DNA of 64,000 bases, from assembly GCA_963722665.1 (NCBI GenBank), contig CAVRNW010000007.1, positions 43,652 to 107,651 of the forward strand. Direction: 5' to 3'. Under the pieces are notes generated by a model. That model saw only the letters and a program-made list of their open reading frames with translations. It had not been told where the DNA came from and made no database searches. The position numbers were made by a program, and so were the translations under genes. The stretch comes from Site-B1 sp963722665. Lineage in GTDB: Bacteria; Bacteroidota; Bacteroidia; Flavobacteriales; Flavobacteriaceae. Shown one piece after another: positions 1 through 8,083 of the stretch. How positions within the stretch are numbered: the first letter of the stretch is position 1; every line of letters starts with the position of its first letter.

Positions 1-257
1 TTTTCACGGTATCGCTGTAAGGCGGTATTGATAGTTATTCGTTTTATCCAACCCTCAAAAGAACCTTTGTTATTGTATTGTTCAATTTTCTTAAAAATAG
101 TCACAAAACTATCCTGCAGATTATCTTCAGCCTCTGCATAATTCCTTGAATACTTTAAGCAAACAGAAAACAATTTACTCGAAAAGAGCTTATATAGTTG
201 ACTTTGTGCTTTAGTATCATTTTTTTTACAATTAATTATGAGTTGTTCTAAACTCAA
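1..257 (-). CDS. ECF-type RNA polymerase sigma factor, N-terminal part
   Basis: About 85 codons are visible before the gene leaves the window at position 1. The frame reads as sigma-70 region 2: a helix rich in LFSSKLFSVCLKYSRN, then the acidic stretch AEAEDNLQDSFVTIFKKI and the GSFEGWIKRITINTALQRYR segment that in this family binds the -10 element. No ATG is available in frame after the upstream stop. TTG at 257-255 is the most plausible start, and ATT further up is possible. It lies 27 bases downstream of a small lipoprotein gene in the same direction. Its regulon and any anti-sigma partner lie outside the window. The family call is firm from the region 2 pattern; the subfamily is unknown. 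Confidence 0.8.
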   Translation of the reverse strand, partial: MSLEQLIINCKKNDTKAQSQLYKLFSSKLFSVCLKYSRNYAEAEDNLQDSFVTIFKKIEQYNNKGSFEGWIKRITINTALQRYRE

Positions 258-284
258 ATTCTTTTGTTTAAAATTAATGCCTGT

Positions 285-695
285 TTATTCTTCAACTAAA
301 ATTTCATAAATCAAAAATTCATCTTCATCATTCTCATTCCTGCCGGTCCAAAATTTAAAGACATAAGAACCATAATTCATAGGTTTAAAATCAAAGGATC
401 TTTCAATTAAGTTATCATCTACTAAAATGCAATTAGAACCTTCATAAACCTGATTTATTACCGCAACAGTTCTTGTGCTATCTTCAGCCACATAATATAG
501 GTCATAAAAAACATGGCATGTAGAACGGTTAAAGTAAGTGTAAGTTATGGTGTGAACAGCACCATAGGTAAAACTATCTGGCATGTTTACACTTTCTATT
601 GGAATAAATTCGAAGTAAAAATTAACAGATTCATCATCCAAACTGCATGACCAGAATGAAAATGATAGAAAACATAATAAAACCAGTTTTTTCAT
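285..695 (-). CDS. small secreted lipoprotein, unknown function
   Basis: A 136-residue protein with a clear lipoprotein signal: MKKL, a hydrophobic stretch, then a lipobox ending in WSC with Cys17 as the lipidated residue, followed by an acidic SLDDE. The mature part is about 120 residues, mainly beta-type sequence with two further cysteines (in STCHVFYDLYY and EGSNCI) that could form a disulfide. No known domain was recognised. It shares strand with the ECF sigma gene 27 bases downstream and may be co-transcribed with it. It is separated from recA by a terminator hairpin. Whether it has any link to the sigma factor is inference only. Confidence 0.7.
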   Translation of the reverse strand: MKKLVLLCFLSFSFWSCSLDDESVNFYFEFIPIESVNMPDSFTYGAVHTITYTYFNRSTCHVFYDLYYVAEDSTRTVAVINQVYEGSNCILVDDNLIERSFDFKPMNYGSYVFKFWTGRNENDEDEFLIYEILVEE

Positions 696-770
696 TAAAC
701 ATCAATTTACAAACATATAATGTTACCTATAGATACAAAAGATATAAAATGGTTGCGTAAAAAATCAAAA

Positions 771-797
771 AATCCCGAATTTTCGGGATTTTCTTTT
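771..797 (-). terminator. rho-independent terminator of recA
   Basis: The inverted repeat AATCCCGAAAATTCGGGATT (read on the - strand) is followed by a T-rich run directly after the recA stop codon. It separates recA from the lipoprotein-sigma pair. Confidence 0.85.
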
Positions 798-1800
798 ATT
801 TCTTGATTTTAAGGGCTTCCTTGATTTTTTCTTCAAGTTCATCCATGAGTTCCGGATTATCCTTTATTAAGGCTTTCACTGCATCCCTTCCTTGTCCAAG
901 TTTTGTATCATCATAGCTAAACCAGGACCCGCTCTTTTTAATTATTTCAAAATCTACCGCCAGGTCCAGTATTTCACCAACCTTACTAATTCCTTCTCCA
1001 TACATGATATCAAACTCTGCAGTTTTAAATGGTGGGGCTACCTTATTTTTTACCACTTTTACTCTGGTCTTATTCCCTGTTACGTTACCGTCGGTCTCTT
1101 TAATTTGCGTCGACCTTCTAATATCTAAACGAACTGAAGCGTAGAACTTAAGAGCATTACCGCCAGTTGTTGTTTCCGGGTTACCAAACATAACCCCAAT
1201 TTTTTCACGCAACTGGTTTATAAATATCACTGTGCAATTAGTTTTACTAATGGAAGAGGTCAGTTTCCTCAGAGCCTGAGACATTAAGCGTGCGTGCAAT
1301 CCCATTTTGGAGTCACCCATTTCGCCTTCAATTTCACTTCTGGGAGTTAAGGCTGCAACAGAATCAATAACTACTATATCTATAGCCCCGGAGCGGATCA
1401 GGTTATCGGTAATTTCCAATGCCTGCTCTCCATTATCAGGTTGCGAAATGATCAAATTTTCAATATCAACTCCTAAATTTCCTGCGTAAAATCTGTCAAA
1501 AGCATGTTCAGCATCAATAAATGCTGCAATACCTCCTGCCTTTTGTGCTTCGGCAATAGCATGCAATGCTAAAGTTGTTTTACCGGACGATTCAGGCCCA
1601 TAAATTTCTACAACCCGGCCTCTTGGATAGCCACCAACACCAAGCGCTATGTCCAAGCCAAGAGATCCCGAAGGAATGACTTCAACATCAACAACTGACT
1701 GATCACTCATTTTCATTACGGTTCCTTTTCCGTAAGCCTTATCTAACTTATCAAGTGTTAATTTAAGGGCTTTTAATTTTGCATCTTTTTCGTTACTCAT
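796..1800 (-). CDS. recA: recombinase RecA
   Basis: A 334-residue RecA, the normal length for Bacteroidetes. RecA forms filaments on single-stranded DNA, drives homologous strand exchange and acts in recombination repair. Walker A GPESSGKT is at residues 68-75; the Walker B-type strand [12 protein letters not shown] and the loop 2 region ([27 protein letters not shown], split here by its key residues INQLR and GNPE) are conserved. The C-terminus is the usual lysine-rich tail ending KIKK. Start [10 protein letters not shown] fits family starts. It appears monocistronic, with its own terminator immediately downstream. No LexA-type box was seen upstream, in keeping with the lack of a classical SOS system in many Bacteroidetes. 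Confidence 0.98.
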   Translation of the reverse strand: MSNEKDAKLKALKLTLDKLDKAYGKGTVMKMSDQSVVDVEVIPSGSLGLDIALGVGGYPRGRVVEIYGPESSGKTTLALHAIAEAQKAGGIAAFIDAEHAFDRFYAGNLGVDIENLIISQPDNGEQALEITDNLIRSGAIDIVVIDSVAALTPRSEIEGEMGDSKMGLHARLMSQALRKLTSSISKTNCTVIFINQLREKIGVMFGNPETTTGGNALKFYASVRLDIRRSTQIKETDGNVTGNKTRVKVVKNKVAPPFKTAEFDIMYGEGISKVGEILDLAVDFEIIKKSGSWFSYDDTKLGQGRDAVKALIKDNPELMDELEEKIKEALKIKK

Positions 1801-2014
1801 TTTTATTTTATATCTAATTCTTGCTAAAATACTACTTCTTTTTTCTTAAAAAAATTTTTTTGACGCAACCTTTTTGCACTTTTTGCATCTACTTTTTGTT
1901 AAGGGAAAGAGTTGCTATGAAATGAGTATAAATAAACTTCATTATTAATTTTTTAAAAGAAGGATAATGGAGTTTTTTATACGAATTCCTGAATGTGATA
2001 AAATATTTGTCAAC

Positions 2015-2226
2015 TTTTAATTAAGTAAAAATTTTAAACAGGTGAAATTCTTTAAAAAAACGCTATTAAATAAGAAATTAGGTGTTTCAATTGCGATTAG
2101 TATAAATGGCAATTGTAAAGCCGATGGAGGTTAACTCGCAAACTATTTTTATAATAACTTAAAAAAAGTTTAACAACGAGTTAGTCTAAAAAAGAGCATT
2201 TTGGAATTCCAAAATGCTTTTTTATG
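2015..2226 (+). ncRNA. candidate structured small RNA, about 210 nt
   Basis: The 490-base gap between recA and the U32 gene contains three successive hairpins and ends in a strong terminator. Hairpin 1: CAATTGC (2088-2094) pairs with GCAATTG (2109-2115). Hairpin 2: TAACTCG (2132-2138) pairs with CGAGTTA (2177-2183), extended by AAACT (2140-2144) with AGTTT (2167-2171). Hairpin 3 is the terminator at 2196-2217. A near-consensus -7 element (AATATTTG, 2002-2009) suggests a start near 2015. A GTG-started frame of 30 codons (2042-2134) also fits here but lacks a clear ribosome binding site. The RNA reading is inference from structure; identity is unknown. Confidence 0.4.
2196..2224 (+). terminator. 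rho-independent terminator before the U32 gene
   Basis: A perfect 22-base palindrome with arms GCATTTTGGAA / TTCCAAAATGC (2196-2217) is followed by TTTTTT. There is no annotated protein gene just upstream, so it most likely ends the small transcript inferred at 2015-2226. Confidence 0.75.
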
Positions 2227-2264
2227 TTATCATTTTTAAAAAACACCTAATTATTTAAAAACAT

Positions 2265-2272
2265 TACATTTG
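2265..2272 (+). promoter_or_regulatory. Bacteroidetes -7 promoter element, TACATTTG
   Basis: Exact match to TAnnTTTG, 17 bases before the U32 start codon. The transcript would begin near 2279, giving a leader of about 10 bases. Confidence 0.6.
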
Positions 2273-2288
2273 CAAAAAAATAATTGGT

Positions 2289-3533
2289 ATGCAACATATA
2301 GAATTAATGGCTCCAGCCGGCAGTTTTGAATCCCTCCAGGCAGCTTTGGATAATGGTGCGGATTCAATTTATTTTGGTGTTGAGCAATTAAATATGAGAG
2401 CCAGGGCATCAATTAATTTCACACTAGATGACCTGCCAGAAATATCCAGACGATGTAAGGCAAAGAACGTTAGAACTTATCTGACCTTAAACACGATTAT
2501 TTACGATCACGACCTATCTATTGTTAAGACTTTAGTAAAAAAGGCAAAAGAAGCCGGTATCTCTGCAGTTATTGCGATGGATCAGGCTGTAATTGCCACT
2601 GCCAGGGAAGTTGGATTGGAAGTGCATATATCTACTCAAATAAATGTAACAAACATAGAAACGGTGAAATTCTATGCTATGTTTGCTGATACAATTGTAC
2701 TTAGCAGGGAATTAAGTTTGCGTCAGGTTAAGAAAATAACAGAGCAAATTGAAAAAGATCAAATAAAAGGTCCTGCAGGAAAGCTAATTGAGATTGAAAT
2801 ATTTGGGCATGGAGCTCTTTGTATGGCAGTCTCCGGGAAATGTTACATGAGTTTGCACTCACAAAATTCTTCGGCTAACAGAGGGGCCTGCAAGCAAAAC
2901 TGCAGAAAAAAATATACAGTTATTGATCAGGAAACGGGATTTGAAATGGAACTTGACAATGAATATATCATGTCTCCAAAAGATCTTTGTACAATAGATT
3001 TCCTGGATCAGGTTGCCGATGCCGGGATCAAGGTCCTGAAAATTGAAGGACGGGGGCGAGCGCCGGAATATGTTGCCAATGTAATAAAGTGTTATCGAGA
3101 CGCCATTGATAGTATTGCAGACGGTACTTATGACAAGGAAAAGGTCATTTCCTGGATGCTTGAGCTTGAAAAAGTTTATAATCGAGGATTTTGGAATGGC
3201 TATTATTTAGGTCAAAAACTGGGAGAATGGAGTAAAGGCTCAGGGTCTCATGCCACTCAAAAGAAAGTCTATATTGGCAAAGGCATGCATTTCTACACAA
3301 AATCCAAAATAGGTGAATTTAAAATTGAAGCTTATGACATATCAATTGGCGATACTATTTTGATAACAGGACCAACTACCGGGGCACAGGAAATGGAAGT
3401 AAAAGAAATGTTGGTCAATGATGAAAGATTAGAAAAGGGAACTAAAGGAGATTCCATAACAATACCTTTAGACTTCAGGATCAGACCTTCAGACAAATTA
3501 TATAAGATCGTTGAAAGCAAAGTGGAAGCGTAA
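2289..3533 (+). CDS. peptidase U32 family protein, TrhP/YegQ-like
   Basis: A 414-residue U32-family protein. The family signature runs from Glu170 to Ser188 (EIFGHGALCMAVSGKCYMS), and the cysteines at 178, 185, 201 and 205 have the spacing expected for a bound Fe-S cluster. U32 proteins were first called peptidases, but the best-studied members of this type (TrhP/YegQ) are needed for 5-hydroxyuridine formation at tRNA position 34. I infer that RNA-modification role here rather than proteolysis. The start is set by the short leader from the 2265 promoter. The stop codon overlaps the start of the next gene (a ferredoxin) by one base, so the two are translationally coupled, which fits a redox partner. 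It is slightly shorter than E. coli YegQ (453 residues). Confidence 0.85.
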   Translation: MQHIELMAPAGSFESLQAALDNGADSIYFGVEQLNMRARASINFTLDDLPEISRRCKAKNVRTYLTLNTIIYDHDLSIVKTLVKKAKEAGISAVIAMDQAVIATAREVGLEVHISTQINVTNIETVKFYAMFADTIVLSRELSLRQVKKITEQIEKDQIKGPAGKLIEIEIFGHGALCMAVSGKCYMSLHSQNSSANRGACKQNCRKKYTVIDQETGFEMELDNEYIMSPKDLCTIDFLDQVADAGIKVLKIEGRGRAPEYVANVIKCYRDAIDSIADGTYDKEKVISWMLELEKVYNRGFWNGYYLGQKLGEWSKGSGSHATQKKVYIGKGMHFYTKSKIGEFKIEAYDISIGDTILITGPTTGAQEMEVKEMLVNDERLEKGTKGDSITIPLDFRIRPSDKLYKIVESKVEA

Positions 3534-3763
3534 TGGTTGTAGTCACCTTACAGCGAAATAAATGTATTGGCTGCAATTATTGTGTTGAGCTGGCTCCGGA
3601 TCAATTTCAAATGTCTAAAAAGGACGGCAAATCTGTATTATTACATTCACAAGACAAAAAAGGATTTTTCACTATAAAATCAAATGACGATTTTATTTTT
3701 GAAGATTGTGATAAAGCGGCTAAAGCCTGCCCGGTAAAGATTATCAGTGTTAAATCCATTTAA
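3533..3763 (+). CDS. 4Fe-4S ferredoxin-like protein
   Basis: A 76-residue ferredoxin. The N-terminal cluster motif CIGCNYCVELAP and the C-terminal CDKAAKACPVKII supply cysteines in the CxxCxxC...C order of a single [4Fe-4S] or [3Fe-4S] cluster, with the second half adapted as in mono-cluster ferredoxins. ATG overlaps the TAA of the U32 gene (TAATG), the clearest sign of coupling in this region. A role as electron donor to the U32 enzyme is inference from that coupling. No terminator was seen before the next gene, but a 174-base gap follows. Confidence 0.85.
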   Translation: MVVVTLQRNKCIGCNYCVELAPDQFQMSKKDGKSVLLHSQDKKGFFTIKSNDDFIFEDCDKAAKACPVKIISVKSI

Positions 3764-3937
3764 ATAAGTAATCTTATTTCTTTATTTTTAAGTAATTAGA
3801 ATAATCTTATCTTTACAAACTAGATTCAATTTAGTTGTAATTTCCGCGAAAGTGAAATCTCCTTAAATTGAATTATATTTATTAATCGTCTTCTGAGAAT
3901 TGTTTGAATTCATCAGAATCAATATATATCTAAACAT

Positions 3938-5098
3938 ATGGCTTGTAAAAGTTGTACAACTGAAAAGAATGGTCTGCCAAAAGGCTGTAAGAATAATGGA
4001 ACGTGTGGAACAGACAGTTGTAACAAATTAACCGTCTTTGATTGGTTATCTAACATGTCACTTCCTGAAGGTGAAAAGCCATTTGATTATATCGAGGTTC
4101 GATTTAAGAACGGAAGAAAATTATACTATAAGAATTTAGAAAAATTAACTTTATCTATTGGCGATATAGTTGCTACTCAGGCACAATCTGGTCATGATAT
4201 AGGTATGGTAACTCTTACAGGTGAATTGGTAAGAGTCCAAATGAAACGTAAAAACATCGAAATCGATAGTGATGAGGTGTTAAAAATTTACCGAAAAGCG
4301 ACTCAAAAAGATATTGATATTTGGAGTTCTTCTCGTGACAAAGAAGAACCAATGAAAGTTAAGGCACGCCAGTTTGCAATTGACCTTAAACTTCAAATGA
4401 AGATCTCTGACATTGAATTTCAAGGTGACGGCAGCAAAGCAACTTTTTACTATACGGCAGAAGAGCGTGTTGATTTTAGAGAATTAATTAAGCTTTTTGC
4501 ACGGGAATTCAGGACAAGAATAGAAATGAAACAAGTAGGTTTCCGCCAGGAAGCTTCCAGACTTGGAGGCATTGGTTCATGTGGTCGTGAATTATGTTGC
4601 TCTACCTGGTTAACAGATTTCAGGTCGGTCAGTACTTCGGCGGCAAGATACCAGCAACTCTCACTGAATCCTCAAAAACTGGCAGGTCAATGCGGAAAGC
4701 TAAAATGTTGTTTAAATTATGAGTTAGACGCCTATATGGATGCTTTGAAGGAATTCCCAAAAACAGACGTCAAGCTATTTACAGAAAAAGGAAAAGCCGT
4801 TTGCCAAAAAATAGATATTTTTCAGGGATTTATGTGGTTTACCTATGAAGGGGAATGGACCAACTGGCATAAGTTAACCCCATCTCAGGCTAATGAAATA
4901 ATAGCTCTAAACAGCAAAAAAGAAAAAGTGGCAAGTTTGGAAGAATATGCTTCAGAACTTATTGCCGAAACCAAAACTGAGTTTGAGAATGTTGTAGGAC
5001 AGGATAGTTTAACACGTTTTGATAGTCCAAAGCCTAGATCCAAACGTAGAAATAATAGGAATAGAAACCGAAAAAGAAAACCTCGCCAAAAAAAATAG
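3938..5098 (+). CDS. ricT: PSP1-domain protein RicT/YaaT family
   Basis: A 386-residue protein with the PSP1 C-terminal domain. The N-terminus is cysteine-rich (CKSC, GCKNNGTC, DSC within the first 30 residues), and the core carries the diagnostic cysteine blocks GSCGRELCCS and QCGKLKCCLNYE, about 40 residues apart. The C-terminal tail is highly basic (RSKRRNNRNRNRKRKPRQKK). In Bacillus, RicT is part of the RicAFT complex, which binds Fe-S clusters and affects RNase Y-dependent mRNA processing; the Bacteroidetes role is not established. It is followed 4 bases later by gldH, the usual flavobacterial order, so the two probably form an operon. The basic tail is typical of nucleic-acid association (inference). 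Confidence 0.9.
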   Translation: MACKSCTTEKNGLPKGCKNNGTCGTDSCNKLTVFDWLSNMSLPEGEKPFDYIEVRFKNGRKLYYKNLEKLTLSIGDIVATQAQSGHDIGMVTLTGELVRVQMKRKNIEIDSDEVLKIYRKATQKDIDIWSSSRDKEEPMKVKARQFAIDLKLQMKISDIEFQGDGSKATFYYTAEERVDFRELIKLFAREFRTRIEMKQVGFRQEASRLGGIGSCGRELCCSTWLTDFRSVSTSAARYQQLSLNPQKLAGQCGKLKCCLNYELDAYMDALKEFPKTDVKLFTEKGKAVCQKIDIFQGFMWFTYEGEWTNWHKLTPSQANEIIALNSKKEKVASLEEYASELIAETKTEFENVVGQDSLTRFDSPKPRSKRRNNRNRNRKRKPRQKK

Positions 5099-5102
5099 AA
5101 TA

Positions 5103-5594
5103 ATGCGGATTAATATAGTTTTAGGTCTTTTATTTTTTTGTTTTGTTTTATGTTCGTGCGATAACAACCGGGTTTTTGATGAATATAGTTCTCTGCCTAA
5201 TAAATGGAATAAAGATTCAGTTATCACGTTTAATGTAACACCGCCAGACTCAATTAACGCTTATAATGTATTTGTGAATTTGAGAAATACCGGTGATTAT
5301 AAGTACAGTAATTTGTTTTTGATAATTGATATAAAATTCCCTAACGGTAAGGTTATTACAGATACCTTAGAATATAAAATGACCAAGCCCAATGGTGAAT
5401 TTTTAGGAAAAGGTTTTGCGGATATAAAAGAAAATAAACTCTGGTATAAAGAAAATGTTGTGTTTGAAGAGGAAGGTGATTATGTGTTTTCAATCAGGCA
5501 TGCCATGAGGGAAAATGGAAAAGTTGACGGAGTAATTGATCTTGAAGGTATTGAAGATGTTGGATTAAGAATAGAAAGAATTAATAATAAATAA
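5103..5594 (+). CDS. gldH: gliding motility lipoprotein GldH
   Basis: A 163-residue lipoprotein. I take ATG at 5103 as the start, not upstream in-frame codons, because it gives a proper signal peptide (MRINIVLGLLFFCFVLCSC) with lipobox Cys20 and leaves only 4 bases after ricT. The body (NTGDYKYSNLFLIIDI, GKGFADIKENKLWYK, YVFSIRHAMRENG) matches the GldH family as I know it. GldH is one of the Gld lipoproteins needed for surface gliding in Flavobacterium and is linked to T9SS-dependent motility. Its place between ricT and a class A PBP is the conserved flavobacterial context. Confidence 0.88.
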   Translation: MRINIVLGLLFFCFVLCSCDNNRVFDEYSSLPNKWNKDSVITFNVTPPDSINAYNVFVNLRNTGDYKYSNLFLIIDIKFPNGKVITDTLEYKMTKPNGEFLGKGFADIKENKLWYKENVVFEEEGDYVFSIRHAMRENGKVDGVIDLEGIEDVGLRIERINNK

Positions 5595-5600
5595 TAGCTC

Positions 5601-5648
5601 ACTTCCAGTGATATTGCTTTTACAAGATCATATCGGGAAGTTTTTTTT
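5601..5648 (+). terminator. terminator hairpin between gldH and the PBP gene
   Basis: ACTTCC...GGAAGT with an inner GATAT/ATATC pairing is followed by eight T residues. The T-run ends 5 bases before the next start codon, so the hairpin lies inside the space a PBP leader would need. It may therefore act as an attenuator or processing site instead of a simple operon end. Confidence 0.65.
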
Positions 5649-5653
5649 AGATT

Positions 5654-7978
5654 ATGGCAACAAAAAAACAGGCAAATACGTCTTCTGATTTCAGTAAGTA
5701 CGTTCGATGGTTCTGGATACTTTTTGTGTCCGGAGTATTAGGATTGATCCTTATTTTTTCTCTGGCTTCAATGGGTGCTTTAGGTGAAATGCCGGATCAC
5801 ACCCAATTGGAAAATCCTGAAACCAATTTAGCAACAGAGATCATTTCTTCCGATGGTTTAACACTTGGGAAATTCTATTTTAATGATAACAGAACACCTG
5901 TTGAATATGAGGAGTTGCCAAAACATTTGGTTGATGCTCTTATTGCCGTTGAAGACGCCAGATTCCACGATCATTCGGGGATAGATGCAAGAGGAACTAT
6001 TCGAGCGTTTGCATTTCTTGGAAGTAAAGGAGGAGCCAGTACTATATCTCAGCAATTGGCAAGACAATTATTTGTTGGAGTGCGATCAAAAAGTAAACTG
6101 GAAGCTGTTACCCAAAAAGTTAAAGAATGGGTCATTGCTTTGCGTTTGGAGCGTCAGTATACAAAAGAAGAGATCATCGCCCAATATTTTAATATCTACG
6201 ATTTTGGCAATAATGCAGACGGTATTCGCAGTGCTTCAAGGATCTATTTTGGGAAAGAACCTAAAGAAATTGACATTAGGGAGTCGGCTATGTTAGTTGG
6301 GATGTTCAAGAACTCATCTCTTTATAACCCAAGACGAAATCCGGAAGGAGTAATAAACAGAAGGAATGTTGTACTTGGTCAAATGGCCAAGTATGGGTAT
6401 ATAAACGAAGAAGTAAAAGACTCACTGAAACAAATGGATTTAGGATTGAATTATTCGCCGGAATCCCACAGAGAAGGAATTGCTACTTATTTTAGAGAAT
6501 ACTTGCGGGATTTTATGAAGGGTTGGATACAGGACAATCCTAAACCCGATGGAACTAAATATGATCTTTACAGTGACGGATTAAAAATAAACACAACCAT
6601 AGATTCACGCATGCAGACCTATGCGGAAGAAGCTGTGGCAAGACATATGCCCAGGCTGCAGAAGGAATTCTTTCATCAGAATACACCAAACAGGAATCGT
6701 ACGGCTCCGTTTCTGGAATTAGATAATGCCGAGATCAAAGATCTCATGAATCGTTCAATGAGACGATCAGAACGATGGCGAGTCATGAAAAAAGAAGGAA
6801 AGTCCAATAAAGAAATTATCAGGTCTTTTGACACGCCTACAAAAATGAGAATATTCTCGTGGGAAGCTCCAAACACAGAGATAGACACCATTATGAAACC
6901 TATGGATTCCATGCGTTATTACAAATCTTTTTTGCAACCCGGAATGATGTCCATGGATCCGCAAACAGGACATGTGAAAGCCTGGGTTGGCGGAATGGAT
7001 TATAAGCATTTTCAATACGATATGGTAAAACAAGGAAAACGTCAGGTAGGCTCAACATTCAAGCCATTTGTATATGCTACCGCCATAGACCAGCTGCATT
7101 TATCTCCTTGTGATGAGTTTCATGATATACCTTTTTGTATAGAAAAAGGAAAATATGGAAATACCGAAGAATGGTGTCCAAAGAATTCAGGAGAGAAATA
7201 TGGAGGTATGCGAACTCTTAAAAATGCCTTGGCCAATTCTGTCAATACAATAACAGCTCAAATAATGGATAAAGTCGGGCCACAACCTGTTGTTGACCTT
7301 GTAAAAAAACTTGGAGTAGAATCAGAGATTCTTCCTGTACCATCAATAGCATTGGGAACACCAGATCTAAGTGTTTATGAAATGGTGGCGGCATATAGCG
7401 CTTTTGCCAATAAAGGAGTTTATACTAAGCCGGTCATGGTAACCAGTATAGTAGATAAAAATGATACAGTTCTATATCAGTTTTCACCTGAAAGCAGGGA
7501 CGTTTTAAGTGAAGAAGCCGCCTATGTAACTGTAAAGCTATTGGAAGGCGTAACACTGGGAGGTTCAGGGATCAGACTGAGGACCACAGGATCAATAAAA
7601 CCGGAGTTTAAAGAAATTATAACAGGCTATCCATACCAATTTACCAATCCAATTGCCGGTAAAACAGGAACGACACAAAACCAGAGTGATGGCTGGTTTA
7701 TGGGAATGGTGCCAAATTTAGTTACAGGGGTCTGGGTTGGTGCAGAAGACAGATCAGTTCATTTTAAGACCATAAACTATGGACAAGGTGCGTCCATGGC
7801 ACTTCCTATTTGGGGAATGTATATGAAAAGCTGTTATGCAGATGAAGAGTTAAATATTTCTATTGAGGACTTTGAAGAACCTGCAAACTTATCTATTAGG
7901 GTTAATTGCGACACTGATGAGGATGTCATTAAAGACGAACCTGTAATTGAATACGGGATTGATGAATTGGATATGTAA
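5654..7978 (+). CDS. penicillin-binding protein 1A, bifunctional transglycosylase/transpeptidase
   Basis: A 774-residue class A PBP that polymerises and crosslinks peptidoglycan on the outer face of the inner membrane. One N-terminal transmembrane helix lies at about residues 20-43. The GT51 glycosyltransferase domain has its catalytic Glu100 in VEDARFHDHSG and the QQLARQLF block. The transpeptidase domain has Ser467 in STFKPF (SxxK), an SVN triad (SxN) and Lys670-Thr-Gly (KTG). All catalytic motifs are present and the length is normal. The acidic tail (DTDEDVIKDEPVIEYG) is common in flavobacterial homologues. A terminator hairpin sits just before the start codon. Confidence 0.95.
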   Translation: MATKKQANTSSDFSKYVRWFWILFVSGVLGLILIFSLASMGALGEMPDHTQLENPETNLATEIISSDGLTLGKFYFNDNRTPVEYEELPKHLVDALIAVEDARFHDHSGIDARGTIRAFAFLGSKGGASTISQQLARQLFVGVRSKSKLEAVTQKVKEWVIALRLERQYTKEEIIAQYFNIYDFGNNADGIRSASRIYFGKEPKEIDIRESAMLVGMFKNSSLYNPRRNPEGVINRRNVVLGQMAKYGYINEEVKDSLKQMDLGLNYSPESHREGIATYFREYLRDFMKGWIQDNPKPDGTKYDLYSDGLKINTTIDSRMQTYAEEAVARHMPRLQKEFFHQNTPNRNRTAPFLELDNAEIKDLMNRSMRRSERWRVMKKEGKSNKEIIRSFDTPTKMRIFSWEAPNTEIDTIMKPMDSMRYYKSFLQPGMMSMDPQTGHVKAWVGGMDYKHFQYDMVKQGKRQVGSTFKPFVYATAIDQLHLSPCDEFHDIPFCIEKGKYGNTEEWCPKNSGEKYGGMRTLKNALANSVNTITAQIMDKVGPQPVVDLVKKLGVESEILPVPSIALGTPDLSVYEMVAAYSAFANKGVYTKPVMVTSIVDKNDTVLYQFSPESRDVLSEEAAYVTVKLLEGVTLGGSGIRLRTTGSIKPEFKEIITGYPYQFTNPIAGKTGTTQNQSDGWFMGMVPNLVTGVWVGAEDRSVHFKTINYGQGASMALPIWGMYMKSCYADEELNISIEDFEEPANLSIRVNCDTDEDVIKDEPVIEYGIDELDM

Positions 7979-7989
7979 AATTCCTGTGA

Positions 7990-8065
7990 ATCCCGATAAC
8001 TATCGGGATGACGCGGCAATCTCTTTTTGAGATTCGTCACTCAGACTTCGATATGCTCAGTCTGA
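7990..8065. repeat. intergenic three-hairpin repeat element
   Basis: Three adjacent inverted repeats fill the gap between two convergent genes: ATCCCGATAACTATCGGGAT (7990-8009), AATCTC/GAGATT (8018-8034) and TCAGACT/AGTCTGA (8041-8065). The hairpin sequences resemble short palindromic elements dispersed between genes in many flavobacterial genomes. Related fragments occur near 38120 (TCCCGAGATCTATC) and 45841 (GTCATCCCGA). It may double as a two-way transcription end. Confidence 0.55.
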
Positions 8066-8083
8066 AAGCTATGAAGGAGAATC

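Noticed and set aside
892..1489. Open frames on the + strand opposite recA
   Set aside because: Antisense shadows of a conserved gene, with no ribosome binding site or family match.
2042..2134. A GTG-started frame of 30 codons in the structured region upstream of the U32 gene
   Set aside because: No ribosome binding site, and the same bases form RNA stems; a structured RNA explains them better.
5019..5102. A longer N-terminus of GldH starting inside ricT
   Set aside because: It would remove the lipoprotein signal from the N-terminus; ATG 5103 gives a proper signal peptide.
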